This document shows, piece after piece, positions 26,340 through 35,021 of a DNA stretch of 64,000 nucleotides. The first letter of the stretch is position 1, and each line of letters opens with the position of its first letter. The notes under the pieces were generated by a model that worked only from the letters and a program-made list of their open reading frames with translations, did no database searches and was not told the origin of the DNA. Position numbers and translations under genes: made by a program. Location: NCBI GenBank assembly GCA_022825005.1, contig JAJDYU010000037.1, positions 62,001 to 126,000 on the forward strand. The letters run 5' to 3'. This DNA is from Acidimicrobiia bacterium (GTDB lineage Bacteria > Actinomycetota > Acidimicrobiia > Acidimicrobiales > Bin134).

Positions 26340-26640
26340 CGTCGTCCGCTGCGATTTCGGGACACCCGCGATGGGCGAGGCGGGGTACGTCCGACCCGCG
26401 ATCGTGGTCACCTCAGATGAAGTGCTCGAGTTCCGCCAGCACGCGATCGCGGTCGTGCCCTGCACGACCACTAAGCGAGGTTGGCTGAGCGAGGTCGACA
26501 TCACCGGGTTCGGTGTTGCCCAGGCCCACCTCCCGACCACCATCAGCGTTGACCGCATCGTCGAAACAACCGAAACGAACATCGGATCCGTCGCCCTGCA
26601 CCAGATTCGAGAACTTATCTCCGACCTGCTCGGCATCTAA
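26326..26640 (+). CDS. MazF/PemK family toxin (endoribonuclease)
   Basis: Protein of 104 residues with the MazF barrel: MRAGDVVRCDFG, the RPAIVVTSDEV strand where the arginine-proline pair is conserved, VVPCTTTKR, and SVDRIVETTETNIGSV near the C-terminus. MazF toxins cleave single-stranded RNA at short motifs and are neutralised by the antitoxin encoded just upstream. Overlap with the antitoxin gene gives coupled synthesis. Substrate motif cannot be predicted. Confidence 0.88.
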   Translation: MRAGDVVRCDFGTPAMGEAGYVRPAIVVTSDEVLEFRQHAIAVVPCTTTKRGWLSEVDITGFGVAQAHLPTTISVDRIVETTETNIGSVALHQIRELISDLLGI

Positions 26641-26707
26641 CCCAGCCGCCCCGCACCTACTCCGTGAGATTCCCTCTTTTGCCGGTCACCTCGACCAGGA
26701 GGTAGCT

Positions 26708-26770
26708 ATGTCACTGATGGAAAAGGAGAGGCTGCCGAAAACCCCGCGCCAGCCCCCGCTGGCGGGTTGA
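26708..26770 (+). CDS. Possible 20-residue micro-ORF with strong ribosome site
   Basis: AGGAGG at 26697-26702 lies 5 nt before ATG 26708, a near-perfect Shine-Dalgarno arrangement that most neighbours lack. The frame encodes MSLMEKERLPKTPRQPPLAG and stops at 26770. The second half overlaps a GC-rich hairpin. It could be a real small protein, a leader peptide or a remnant. No homologue is recognised. Confidence 0.35.
   Translation: MSLMEKERLPKTPRQPPLAG
26747..26764 (+). terminator. GC-rich hairpin downstream of the MazF-type module
   Basis: CGCCAGC-CCCC-GCTGGCG is a perfect 7-bp stem with a tetraloop, followed by a moderately T-rich stretch (GTTTATTT). It lies between the toxin gene and tRNA-Arg and could terminate the toxin-antitoxin transcript. 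It also overlaps the end of the possible micro-ORF. Confidence 0.5.
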
Positions 26771-26804
26771 TACGTTTATTTCGCGCCGTCAAGAGCGCCA
26801 GCAC

Positions 26805-26879
26805 GCCCCTGTAGCTCAGTCCGGACAGAGCAGATGACTTCTAATCATCAGGTCGCAGGTTCGAATCCTGCCGGGGGCG
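26805..26879 (+). tRNA. tRNA-Arg (anticodon TCT)
   Basis: Complete cloverleaf of 75 nt. The acceptor stem is GCCCCTG/CGGGGGC, the anticodon stem GATGA/TCATC encloses loop CTTCTAA with anticodon TCT at 26840-26842, and the T-arm contains GGTTCGAATCC. CCA is not encoded. It reads AGA codons. Confidence 0.95.
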
Positions 26880-26924
26880 CTTAGCAATTCTTGGCTGGCA
26901 TTGGCCGCGGATAGCTTTGCGCCG

Positions 26925-28370
26925 GTGCTTTTTCCCACCTTTACCTTTGCGGCGTTCTTTGCCGTGGTTCTTCCGGTGGCGTGGGCACTGCGGCGTTGGC
27001 CGGTTCCGTGGAAGCTGTTTCTGCTAGCAGCCTCATACTGGTTCTACGCCGCCTGGGACGCCCGTTACGTGCTGCTTCTGGTGGCCATGACCCTGGGGAA
27101 CGCGGCGGCCGCAGAGATCAACCAGCGGGCGTCGGCCGGCTGGGTCCGACGGGCGGCGGTGGCCGGCGGGGTGACGCTTTCGCTCGGCGTGCTGGCCTTC
27201 TACAAGTACTACGACTTCTTCACCGACAGCTTCGAGAGCAATTTCGGCATTTCCAGTCCCGCCCTCGACATCATCCTGCCGGTTGGGGTGTCGTTCTTCA
27301 CCTTCCAGGCCATCAGCTACGTGGTCGACGTACACCGGGGAGTCACCGACAAGGCCAACCTGCTCGACTTCGCCGTCTACCTGTCGTTTTTCCCCCAGTT
27401 GGTGGCCGGCCCCATCGTGCGGGCCACCGAGTTCCTGCCCCAGCTGAATGCCGATAAGCGCCCTGATCGGGCAGAAGTGGCCCAGGCGGTGAAGCTCATC
27501 GGACGGGGCATGTTCAAGAAGGTCGTGATCGCCGACTTCTTGGCCCGGGCGGTGGTGAACGACGCCTTCGCGGCCCCCGGAGAGCACGGCGCCCTGGACA
27601 TGCTGGCCGGAATCTACGGCTACGCCGTGCAGATCTACGCCGACTTCTCCGGCTACACCGACATGGCCATCGGCGTGGCCCTGTTGATGGGGTTCCGGTT
27701 CCCCCAGAACTTCGATGTCCCCTACACCGCCGATTCCATCCAGGACTTCTGGCGGCGCTGGCACATGACGCTGTCGCGCTGGCTGCGCGACTACCTCTAC
27801 ATCCCCCTGGGGGGAAACCGCCGGGGACGCCTGGCCACGTATCGCAATGTCCTCATCACCATGGCCCTGGGAGGCTTGTGGCACGGCGCGGCGTGGGCGT
27901 TTCTCATCTGGGGCGTCTACCACGGGGTCGGCATGGCGGCGGAGCGCTGGCGCGGTGATGCCAACGGCGGAGACGCCCGGCCACCGGCCAACCCCACCAG
28001 TCGGAATGGGAGCCCGTGGATCAAATCGGACACCGCACGGTTGTGGCTGCGGAGGTTCCTGGTGTTCCATTTCGTGTGCCTGGGCTGGGTGCTGTTCCAC
28101 AGCGAGGCCCTCGACCGCACCGGTGAGGTGCTGGCCCGGTTGTTCACCGGCTGGGGCACCGGTCCTGATCTGTTGAACCCGCTGGTGGCCCTGGCCATCG
28201 TTGCCCCCCTTGTGGCTCAGATGTTCCCCCGGGCCTGGGCCGAGAAGGGGTCCAAGACGCTGGAGAGGGCCCCTGTCGGCTTGACTGCGGTGGGCCTCTC
28301 AGTGTGGATCATGGTGGTTGTCGCCCTCGGCCCCGAAGGGGTAGCCGACTACATCTACTTCCAGTTCTGA
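26925..28370 (+). CDS. MBOAT family membrane O-acyltransferase
   Basis: Polytopic membrane protein of about 481 residues with DltB/AlgI/PatA-type MBOAT layout. The N-terminus VLFPTFTFAAFF matches the usual family start, so GTG 26925 is preferred over TTG 26901. The diagnostic histidine is in GGLWHGAAWAF near residue 317, preceded by DFWRRWHMTLSRWLRDYLYIPLGGNR. These proteins pass acyl groups, usually acetyl, across the membrane to an extracytoplasmic partner. The next gene, 1 nt away, encodes an SGNH protein that can be that partner. The acceptor glycan is unknown. Confidence 0.9.
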   Translation: MLFPTFTFAAFFAVVLPVAWALRRWPVPWKLFLLAASYWFYAAWDARYVLLLVAMTLGNAAAAEINQRASAGWVRRAAVAGGVTLSLGVLAFYKYYDFFTDSFESNFGISSPALDIILPVGVSFFTFQAISYVVDVHRGVTDKANLLDFAVYLSFFPQLVAGPIVRATEFLPQLNADKRPDRAEVAQAVKLIGRGMFKKVVIADFLARAVVNDAFAAPGEHGALDMLAGIYGYAVQIYADFSGYTDMAIGVALLMGFRFPQNFDVPYTADSIQDFWRRWHMTLSRWLRDYLYIPLGGNRRGRLATYRNVLITMALGGLWHGAAWAFLIWGVYHGVGMAAERWRGDANGGDARPPANPTSRNGSPWIKSDTARLWLRRFLVFHFVCLGWVLFHSEALDRTGEVLARLFTGWGTGPDLLNPLVALAIVAPLVAQMFPRAWAEKGSKTLERAPVGLTAVGLSVWIMVVVALGPEGVADYIYFQF

Positions 28371-28371
28371 C

Positions 28372-29721
28372 ATGGACGGACGGCAACCCACAGACGACTC
28401 CCCGAGAGTGTCGAGGATCGCCGGGGCGGTGGTGGGCTGTCTGGTGCTGGCCATGCTCCTGGTGAGCGGCAAGCTGGTTGACATCGCCGAACGCCAGCCG
28501 CTGGGCGAGAGCCGCGACCGCTGGCTGGAGGTGGCCGAAGGGATGGACCGGGCCTCCAACTTCTTGGCCCTCAACCGACCCTACGACCTCATCTCCGAGG
28601 TGAGGGGAGCGGGTGCCGACGCCGGGGAGAGGGTTGACACCATCGCCGCGGTGGCCGACCGCCTGGCCCGGCAACGGCAGTTGCCGTCCGCTGGAAGCCC
28701 GACGCCCTCCTCGACGGCATCGGCGGCAACCGAGACGCCCACAGCCACCGGCACTCCCGCGCAAACTGAGACTCCCCGGCAAACTCAGCCGACAACCGCT
28801 CCCGAATCGCCGGAAGAACCCGGACCCACCAGTGATTTTGAAACCCCCGCACCGGTCGAAGTTCCCACTCCCGCCGAGGGCCTTCCCCAGGCGACCAGCC
28901 CCTACCCCGGCGGGAGTCCCGCGCCATCAGGAAGCACTCCTCCGAGTGAGCAGCTCGGACCTACAGGGGCTTCCCCCGACCTGTTGATCGGCTTCAACGA
29001 GGCCGGCAAGCCGTTGATACCGCTGCCCCCGGCGGACACCGAACTGCTCCCCCCGGCCAAGATCCGCACCGTCGGTCCCGACCACCCCCTGCGTGTTTAT
29101 GTGGCGGGCGACAGCCAGGCGTTCTATCCCGGCCACGCCCTGGCCGGCGCAGTCGACGGCGGTTTCCTCGACGTGACGGTGGACTCCCGCAACGGCACCG
29201 GACTGGCCCGGCCCGACTTCTTCAATTGGCCGGCCGAGTTCCTGGAGATCGTAAATGAGCACGACCCCGAGCTGGTGGTGCTGTTCATGGGAGGCAACGA
29301 CTGGCAGGCCATGCAGTCGGCCGACGGTTTGGTGATGATCCCGGGCTCCGAAGAGTGGCGATCCGAGTGGGCCTGGCGGATGCACATAACCTTCGACACT
29401 CTTGTCGCCCCCCACCGCCATGTGGTGTGGGTGGGCTTGCCCCCCGCCCGGCCTGAGCCGTTCAGCACCGGGAACCAGCTAATAAACGAGATCTCCCAGC
29501 CGGTGACCCTCGTCCGCCCCGATGTGACCATGGTGGACATCTGGGATCTATTCGGCGGCGGAGGGGACTATCAGGAGAGCGTCCCCCCGCCGGAGGGAGG
29601 CAGCCCCGTGCGGGCTCGACAAGAAGACGGCCTCCACCTCAACCGGACCGGATCGGCCTGGGTGGCCGACCTGGTGGTGGAAGTGGCCCAGGCACGCTGG
29701 GATTTCGAGGAGAGCGGGTGA
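28372..29721 (+). CDS. Membrane-anchored SGNH-hydrolase-like protein (AlgJ/DUF459-like)
   Basis: Protein of 449 residues. One transmembrane segment (about residues 16-34), then a region to about 110, a Pro/Thr/Ser/Glu-rich linker of roughly 100 residues, and a C-terminal SGNH domain. Catalytic blocks are AGDSQAFYPG (Ser near 248), FMGGNDWQAM (near 306) and DGLHLNRTG (Asp/His near 420). It probably takes acyl groups from the MBOAT partner and transfers them to an extracellular polysaccharide. Its last 9 bases, including the stop, are also the 3' part of an antisense tRNA-Gly gene. Confidence 0.85.
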   Translation: MDGRQPTDDSPRVSRIAGAVVGCLVLAMLLVSGKLVDIAERQPLGESRDRWLEVAEGMDRASNFLALNRPYDLISEVRGAGADAGERVDTIAAVADRLARQRQLPSAGSPTPSSTASAATETPTATGTPAQTETPRQTQPTTAPESPEEPGPTSDFETPAPVEVPTPAEGLPQATSPYPGGSPAPSGSTPPSEQLGPTGASPDLLIGFNEAGKPLIPLPPADTELLPPAKIRTVGPDHPLRVYVAGDSQAFYPGHALAGAVDGGFLDVTVDSRNGTGLARPDFFNWPAEFLEIVNEHDPELVVLFMGGNDWQAMQSADGLVMIPGSEEWRSEWAWRMHITFDTLVAPHRHVVWVGLPPARPEPFSTGNQLINEISQPVTLVRPDVTMVDIWDLFGGGGDYQESVPPPEGGSPVRARQEDGLHLNRTGSAWVADLVVEVAQARWDFEESG

Positions 29722-29783
29722 CGAGAATCGAACTCGCGTCATCAGCTTGGAAGGCTGGGGTTCTACCACTGAACTACACCCGC
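29713..29783 (-). tRNA. tRNA-Gly (anticodon TCC)
   Basis: Cloverleaf of 71 nt on the minus strand with acceptor stem GCGGGTG/CACCCGC, anticodon loop CTTCCAA (anticodon TCC, reads GGA) and T-arm GAGTTCGATTCTC. CCA is not encoded. A -10-like TATCAT lies about 15 nt upstream (29803-29798). Its 3' end overlaps the last 9 nt of the SGNH gene on the other strand. Confidence 0.93.
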
Positions 29784-29854
29784 AGGGCTGGCCGTTCATG
29801 ATATCCAGTCGCCGTGACCACCGGCTACGACACGAGGATTCAGGGGGTCGTCGG

Positions 29855-29869
29855 TAAAATGCGGACCCT
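29855..29869 (+). promoter_or_regulatory. Promoter of the trigger-factor operon
   Basis: A -10 box TAAAAT at 29855-29860 lies 9 nt before the tig start GTG 29870. Transcription should begin within a few bases of the start codon, so the mRNA is leaderless or nearly so. No clear -35 is visible. Confidence 0.5.
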
Positions 29870-31237
29870 GTGAGGAGCACAGTCGAGGCGCTGGAGGGCA
29901 ACCGGGTCAAGGTGTCGGTGGACATCGAGGCCGAGGAATTCGAGGAGAAGCTGGACGAGGCCTTCCGCAAGCTCGCCCGCCAAGTGCGCCTTCCCGGCTT
30001 CCGTCCCGGCAAAGCGCCCCGACGGGTGCTGGAGGCCCGGCTGGGCCCGCAGGCCGCTCGGGGCGAGGCACTCAGCGATGCGGTGCCCGAGTACTATGCC
30101 CGGGCCGTTGTCGACCACGACGTCGACGCAATCGCCGCCCCGGAAATCGACATCACCAGCGGGGCAGAGGACGGTCCGGTCAGTTTCGACGCCGTGGTGG
30201 AAGTCCGCCCCCTGATCACCATCATCGGCTACGACCAGCTCAAGGCCGAGGTGCCCAGTCCCGAGCCCACCGATGAGGAGATCAGCGAGCAGATCGACCT
30301 GCTCCGCAAGCAGTTCGGCGAACTGGCCCCCGCGGCGCGGCCCGCGATCGACGGCGACAACGTGACGATGGACATCTACGGCACCTACAACGGCGAGGAG
30401 GTGGAGGGCCTCACCGTGGACGACTACGCCTACGAGGTGGGCCAAGGCGCCGTGGTGCCCGAGATTGACAACGAGCTCCGGGGCGCCAAGGCCGGCGACA
30501 TCTTGGAGTTCAACGCCCAGCATCCCGACCCCGACGAAGACGGGCTTCTGCGGTTCCGCATCCTGGTCAAAGAGGTGCAGGAGACGATCCTGCCCGACTT
30601 CGACGATGATTTCGCCCAAGAGGCCTCCGAGTTCGACACCGCCGAAGAGCTGCGGGCCGACGTCACCGAGCACATCGCCGAGCACAAGCGGGCCAACGCC
30701 TTGAACTCGCTGGCCCGCCAAGTGGGGGAACAGCTCGCCGAACTGGTGACCGACGACATTCCAGAGGCCTTGGTGGACGCCGAGGTGCTGCACCGCCTCC
30801 GTACCCTCGAGATGCGCCTGGGCAGCCAGGGCATCGAGATGGCCGGCTACCTGGAGGCCATCGGCCAGACCGCCGAAGAGCTGGCCGAGAGCCTGCGGGA
30901 GCCCGCTCTGCAAGAGGCGAAAACCGACTTGGCCCTGCGGGCCGTGGCGGTGGCGGAATCCATCGAAGCCGCTGATGAGGATGTGGATTTCGAGCTGGCA
31001 GCCCTTGCCGCCCAGGTGGGCCAGACCGTCGACGAGCTCAAGTCATCGGTATTCGCTGACGATGAAAGCAGCCTCAAGGGGGTACGATTAGACGCGCAGA
31101 TGCGCAAAACCCGGGAATGGGTGTTGGAGCAGGTCGAGATTTCCGACCTCGACGGAAACCCCGTCGAACGCTCTAGCCTGAACCCGGACGACGAGTCTGA
31201 CCTTCCCCCCAACACCACCGAGAGCCAAACCACATGA
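29870..31237 (+). CDS. tig: Trigger factor
   Basis: Ribosome-associated chaperone and prolyl isomerase of 455 residues. The N-terminal ribosome-binding part has [15 protein letters not shown] with the signature GFRPGKAP near residue 42, then the FKBP-type domain ([15 protein letters not shown]) and the long helical C-terminal arms with an acidic end. GTG start with a -10 box just upstream. It overlaps clpP by 4 nt (ATGA), giving the tig-clpP-clpX order common to many bacteria. Confidence 0.95.
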   Translation: MRSTVEALEGNRVKVSVDIEAEEFEEKLDEAFRKLARQVRLPGFRPGKAPRRVLEARLGPQAARGEALSDAVPEYYARAVVDHDVDAIAAPEIDITSGAEDGPVSFDAVVEVRPLITIIGYDQLKAEVPSPEPTDEEISEQIDLLRKQFGELAPAARPAIDGDNVTMDIYGTYNGEEVEGLTVDDYAYEVGQGAVVPEIDNELRGAKAGDILEFNAQHPDPDEDGLLRFRILVKEVQETILPDFDDDFAQEASEFDTAEELRADVTEHIAEHKRANALNSLARQVGEQLAELVTDDIPEALVDAEVLHRLRTLEMRLGSQGIEMAGYLEAIGQTAEELAESLREPALQEAKTDLALRAVAVAESIEAADEDVDFELAALAAQVGQTVDELKSSVFADDESSLKGVRLDAQMRKTREWVLEQVEISDLDGNPVERSSLNPDDESDLPPNTTESQTT

Positions 31238-31866
31238 ACCCTCAGAACTACATGGTGCCCGTCGTGGTCGAACAGACCAACCGGGGTGAGCGCTCGTTCG
31301 ACCTCTACTCCCGGCTGCTCAAGGAGAACATCATCTTCTTGGGAACTCCCATCGACGATACGGTGGCCAACCTGATCTGCGCGCAGCTGCTGCACTTGGA
31401 GTCGGAGAACCCCGACAAGGACATCAACCTCTACATAAACAGCCCTGGCGGCGATATCAACGCTATGTTCGCCATCTACGACACCATGCAGTACTTGAAG
31501 CCCGATATCACCACCATCTGCTTCGGGCAGGCCGCCTCGGCCGCCGCGGTGCTGCTGGCCGCGGGGGCGCCGGGCAAGCGCCTGGCGCTGCCCCACTCCC
31601 GGATGTTGATCCACCAGCCCTACGCCGGAGCGTCCGGACAGGTGTCCGACATCGAGATCGCCTCCCGGGAGATCCAGCGGCTCAAGGACCAGCTAGAGGA
31701 GCTGCTGGCCCGCCACACCGGCCAAGACTTGGAGAAGGTCAAGCAGGACACCGACCGCGACTATGTGATGACCGCCGAGGACGCCAAGGAGTACGGGCTC
31801 ATCGACGATGTGATCTCGTCGCGGGACGCCGTTGAGTCCGCCGGCCCGATCACGGCCATCCGGTAG
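31234..31866 (+). CDS. clpP: ATP-dependent Clp protease proteolytic subunit
   Basis: Serine peptidase of 210 residues forming the Clp barrel. The catalytic triad is visible as Ser in [11 protein letters not shown], His in RMLIHQPY and Asp in [18 protein letters not shown] is the substrate-binding strand. ATG lies in the ATGA overlap with tig. It is followed by clpX at 15 nt; ClpX feeds unfolded substrates into the ClpP chamber. Confidence 0.97.
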   Translation: MNPQNYMVPVVVEQTNRGERSFDLYSRLLKENIIFLGTPIDDTVANLICAQLLHLESENPDKDINLYINSPGGDINAMFAIYDTMQYLKPDITTICFGQAASAAAVLLAAGAPGKRLALPHSRMLIHQPYAGASGQVSDIEIASREIQRLKDQLEELLARHTGQDLEKVKQDTDRDYVMTAEDAKEYGLIDDVISSRDAVESAGPITAIR

Positions 31867-31881
31867 GGGGGAGCAAAGACC

Positions 31882-33153
31882 GTGGCGAAGTTCGGAGAAG
31901 GGGGAGAGCTTCTCAAGTGCAGCTTCTGCGGCAAGACCCAGAAGCAGGTCAAGAAGATGATCGCCGGGCCCGGCGTCTACATCTGCGACGAGTGCATCGA
32001 CCTCTGCAACGAGATCATCGAGGAAGAGCTGGCCGAGGGCACCGACGTCGGCTTCAAGGAGCTTCCCAAGCCCCAGGAGATCTACTCCTTTTTGAACGAC
32101 TACATCATCGGCCAGGAGCACGCTAAGCGGATCCTGTCGGTGGCGGTCTACAACCACTACAAGCGGGTTCAGATGGGCTCGTCCGACCCCGAGGTGGAGC
32201 TGTCCAAGTCGAACATCTTGCTACTCGGCCCCACCGGGTGCGGCAAGACGCTCATGGCCCAGACCCTCGCCCGGATGCTCAATGTGCCCTTCGCCATCGC
32301 CGATGCCACCGCGCTGACCGAGGCCGGGTATGTGGGTGAGGACGTGGAGAACATCCTCCTCAAGCTCATCCAGGCCGCCGACTACGACGTCAAGAAGGCC
32401 GAGACCGGCATCATCTACATCGACGAGATCGACAAGATCTCCCGCAAGAGCGAGAACCCCTCGATTACCCGGGACGTGTCCGGCGAGGGCGTGCAGCAGG
32501 CTCTTCTGAAGATACTGGAGGGGACCACCGCCTCGGTTCCGCCCCAGGGCGGGCGCAAGCACCCCCATCAGGAGTTCATCCAGATCGACACCACCAATGT
32601 GCTGTTCATCGTGGGCGGGGCCTTCGCCGGCTTGGAGCAGATCATCGAGAACCGGGTGGGCAATGTGGGCGTGGGCTTCGGCGCCGACATCCGCACCGAG
32701 ACCGAGCGCGACCACGGCGAACTGTTCAATCAGGTGCAGCCCGAGGATCTGATCAAATTCGGCCTCATACCCGAGTTCATCGGGCGCCTGCCGGTGGTGG
32801 GGGTGGTATCCCACCTCGAGCGCGACATGCTGGTCCGGATCCTGGTGGAGCCCAAGAACGCCCTGGTGAAGCAGTACTGCAAGTTCTTCGAGTTCGAGAA
32901 CGTGGAGCTGGTGATCGACGACGACGCGCTGTCGGAGGTGGCCGAGCTGGCCCTCACCCGCAACACGGGCGCCCGCGGACTGCGAGCCATCCTGGAAGAG
33001 GTGCTGCTCGACGTCATGTACGAACTGCCCAGCCGAGACGACGTGGTGCAATGCGTGGTCGGCGCCGACACCGTCCGCGGCGAGGAAACCCCTCAGCTGC
33101 TCAATGCGGCCAAAGCCCGTTCAACCGACCGGTCCCGCCGCCAGGCCAGTTAG
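31882..33153 (+). CDS. clpX: ATP-dependent Clp protease ATP-binding subunit ClpX
   Basis: AAA+ unfoldase of 423 residues. The N-terminal zinc domain has cysteines at 13, 16, 35 and 38. The Walker A motif GPTGCGKT lies near residue 117, Walker B is IIYIDEIDK, and [19 protein letters not shown] is the typical pore-proximal segment. Sensor 2 region is [12 protein letters not shown] start with GGGGG upstream. The 3' end overlaps the proposed folC start by 50 nt. Confidence 0.97.
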   Translation: MAKFGEGGELLKCSFCGKTQKQVKKMIAGPGVYICDECIDLCNEIIEEELAEGTDVGFKELPKPQEIYSFLNDYIIGQEHAKRILSVAVYNHYKRVQMGSSDPEVELSKSNILLLGPTGCGKTLMAQTLARMLNVPFAIADATALTEAGYVGEDVENILLKLIQAADYDVKKAETGIIYIDEIDKISRKSENPSITRDVSGEGVQQALLKILEGTTASVPPQGGRKHPHQEFIQIDTTNVLFIVGGAFAGLEQIIENRVGNVGVGFGADIRTETERDHGELFNQVQPEDLIKFGLIPEFIGRLPVVGVVSHLERDMLVRILVEPKNALVKQYCKFFEFENVELVIDDDALSEVAELALTRNTGARGLRAILEEVLLDVMYELPSRDDVVQCVVGADTVRGEETPQLLNAAKARSTDRSRRQAS

Positions 33154-34471
33154 CTTCCCGTCCCTGGCCGAGGCCCGGGCGTGGTTGGACGGCCACGTCA
33201 ACCTGGAGGCCACCGCCGGCGATACCGACGGCCTGAGCCTGGCGCCCATGCGCCAGCTGCTGGCCTCGCTGGGCGACCCTCAAGCCGACTATCCGGCCGT
33301 CCACATCACCGGTACCAACGGCAAGGGCTCGGTTGGCGCCATGATCGCCGCGCTGGCCGGGGCGTGGGGGATGACCGCAGGGGTGTATTCCAGCCCCCAC
33401 GTGGACGGCCTCAACGAGCGGATGTCGGTGGGCGGGTACCCCATCGGCGACGCCGAGCTGGCCGAGCTCCTGAGCCACCTGCGGCTGGTGGCAGACCACC
33501 TGGCCGCCAGTGGCGTCGACACCCCGCCCTCGTGGTTCGAGCTGGTCACCGCGGCCGCGCTGCGCTGGTTTGCCGACTCGGCGGTCGACCTGGCGGTGGT
33601 GGAGGTGGGCAAGCTGGGCCGCTTCGACGCCACCAATGTGGTGAACAGCGAGGTGGCGGTGATCACCAACATCGGACGCGACCACACCGACGGCCGGCCC
33701 GGCTGGGAGCAGGAGGTGATGGGGGAGAAGGCGGGCATCCTCCATCCCGGGGCCATAGCCGTGCTGGGGCCGATGGAGCCCGACCTGGTGGCCATCGCCG
33801 CGGCGGAGTCGCCCGGTGAGATGCTGGTGGACGGCCAGCACTTCGAGCTGGAGGAGAACCGCCCGGCGGTGGGAGGTCGAATGGTCGCGGTGCGCACGCC
33901 CAGGGCCCGCTATGACGATGTCTACGTCAGCCTGTTCGGCGCCCATCAGGGGCAGAACGCTGCACTGGCCATCGCCGCCTTCGAGGCCCTGGTGGACCAG
34001 GAGCTGGGTGACGACGTGTTGGCCGCATTGGGCGACGTGGCAGTCCCGGCTCGATTCGAGGTGGTGGCCCGACAGCCCCTGGTGGTGGTGGACGGGGCCC
34101 ACAACCCCGACGGACTGGCCGCGTCGGCGGAGACGCTGGCCGACCAGTTCACCGTGCTGGGCCAGGTGACGTGGGTTGTCGGCATGATGCGCGACAAAGA
34201 TCCCGACGCCATGCTGGACGCCATCGAAGGCTCCGGTGCCCGCTGCGACCTGCTGGTGTGCTGCGCTCCCGACTGGCCGCGCGCCCTGCCGGCCGCCGAA
34301 TTGGCCGCCGCCGCCCGCAACCGGGGACTGGATGCCGAGACCGCCGGCGATGTCGCCGAAGCAGTGGACAGGGCGCTGGCGCTGTCCACCGACGAGGACG
34401 CAGTAGTGGTAACCGGCTCCCTGTACACCGCCGGGGCAGCCCGCCTTCACATGGCCGCAGCCGATAGGTAG
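33104..34471 (+). CDS. folC: Folylpolyglutamate synthase / dihydrofolate synthase
   Basis: Mur-ligase-family enzyme of 455 residues that adds glutamate to folates. The ATP loop is [14 protein letters not shown] near residue 70, with [11 protein letters not shown] following and the second-domain signature [16 protein letters not shown] 33104 lies 50 nt inside clpX; the first 20 residues are proline-rich and a later GTG near 33182 would remove the overlap. The order clpX-folC-ndk resembles other actinobacteria, but without the valS gene that is often found there. Confidence 0.93.
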   Translation: MRPKPVQPTGPAARPVSFPSLAEARAWLDGHVNLEATAGDTDGLSLAPMRQLLASLGDPQADYPAVHITGTNGKGSVGAMIAALAGAWGMTAGVYSSPHVDGLNERMSVGGYPIGDAELAELLSHLRLVADHLAASGVDTPPSWFELVTAAALRWFADSAVDLAVVEVGKLGRFDATNVVNSEVAVITNIGRDHTDGRPGWEQEVMGEKAGILHPGAIAVLGPMEPDLVAIAAAESPGEMLVDGQHFELEENRPAVGGRMVAVRTPRARYDDVYVSLFGAHQGQNAALAIAAFEALVDQELGDDVLAALGDVAVPARFEVVARQPLVVVDGAHNPDGLAASAETLADQFTVLGQVTWVVGMMRDKDPDAMLDAIEGSGARCDLLVCCAPDWPRALPAAELAAAARNRGLDAETAGDVAEAVDRALALSTDEDAVVVTGSLYTAGAARLHMAAADR

Positions 34472-34519
34472 GGTTCCCCCGGTGATGACCTGCGGAGCGC
34501 GATCAGTGAGGGGCAATCG

Positions 34520-34927
34520 GTGAATCGGACTCTGGTTTTGTGCAAGCCCGACGCGGTGGAGCGCGGCCTGGTGGGGGCCATCTTGTCCCGCTTCGAGGCC
34601 CGGGGACTGCGGATCGCGGCCATGCGCATGCTCACCATCGACGCCGATCTGGCCGCCCGGCACTACGCCGAGCATGTGGAGCGCCCGTTCTATCCCGACT
34701 TGGTGGCGTTCATCGGCCGCTCGCCTTCGGTGGCGGTGGTGGTGGAGGGGCCCGACGACGTATACGCCGTGGTCCGCACAATGATGGGGGCCACCAACCC
34801 CCTGGAATCTCCCCCGGGCACCATTCGGGGCGACTACGGGCTAGAGGTCACCGAGAACCTGGTTCACGGATCTGACAGCAACGCCTCCGCCGAGCGGGAG
34901 ATTGCCATCTTCTTCCCCGAGCTGTGA
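34520..34927 (+). CDS. ndk: Nucleoside diphosphate kinase
   Basis: Protein of 135 residues that transfers gamma-phosphate between nucleotides through a phosphohistidine. RTLVLCKPDAVERGLVG is the N-terminal signature and NLVHGSDSNASAEREI carries the catalytic His near residue 116. Starts at GTG 34520 behind GAGGGG. All active-site elements are intact. Followed by mreB after 94 nt. Confidence 0.97.
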   Translation: MNRTLVLCKPDAVERGLVGAILSRFEARGLRIAAMRMLTIDADLAARHYAEHVERPFYPDLVAFIGRSPSVAVVVEGPDDVYAVVRTMMGATNPLESPPGTIRGDYGLEVTENLVHGSDSNASAEREIAIFFPEL

Positions 34928-34946
34928 TGCGCAAGACAGCGACTGC

Positions 34947-34995
34947 CGGTGTGCGATTTCCTTGCCGACCTGAGATTGGGGTCGGTGTGCGATTT
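34947..34995. repeat. Direct repeat in the ndk-mreB spacer
   Basis: CGGTGTGCGATTT occurs at 34947-34959 and again at 34983-34995, a period of 36 nt, in the only non-coding gap between ndk and mreB. The second copy ends 15 nt before the mreB -10 box. Confidence 0.7.
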
Positions 34996-35009
34996 GGGAT
35001 CGACTGGCC

Positions 35010-35021
35010 TAACCTTGCGCC
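35010..35021 (+). promoter_or_regulatory. Leaderless promoter of mreB
   Basis: TAACCT at 35010-35015 is followed by exactly 6 nt and the mreB ATG at 35022. No Shine-Dalgarno sequence is present, so mreB mRNA probably starts at the AUG. Confidence 0.5.

Noticed and set aside
26805-26879. tRNA-Arg as the attachment site of an integrated element
   Set aside because: I found no second copy of its 3' end nearby and no integrase; the neighbouring MazF-type module alone is not enough.
27033-28100. Minus-strand frame of 355 codons opposite the MBOAT gene
   Set aside because: Antisense of membrane-helix codons; no supported start and no motifs.
33101-34675. Long minus-strand reading frame (524 codons) opposite folC and ndk
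   Set aside because: The translation is rich in Gly, His, Val and Gln without domain motifs, as expected for the antisense of GC-rich genes, and folC and ndk on the plus strand have complete family signatures.
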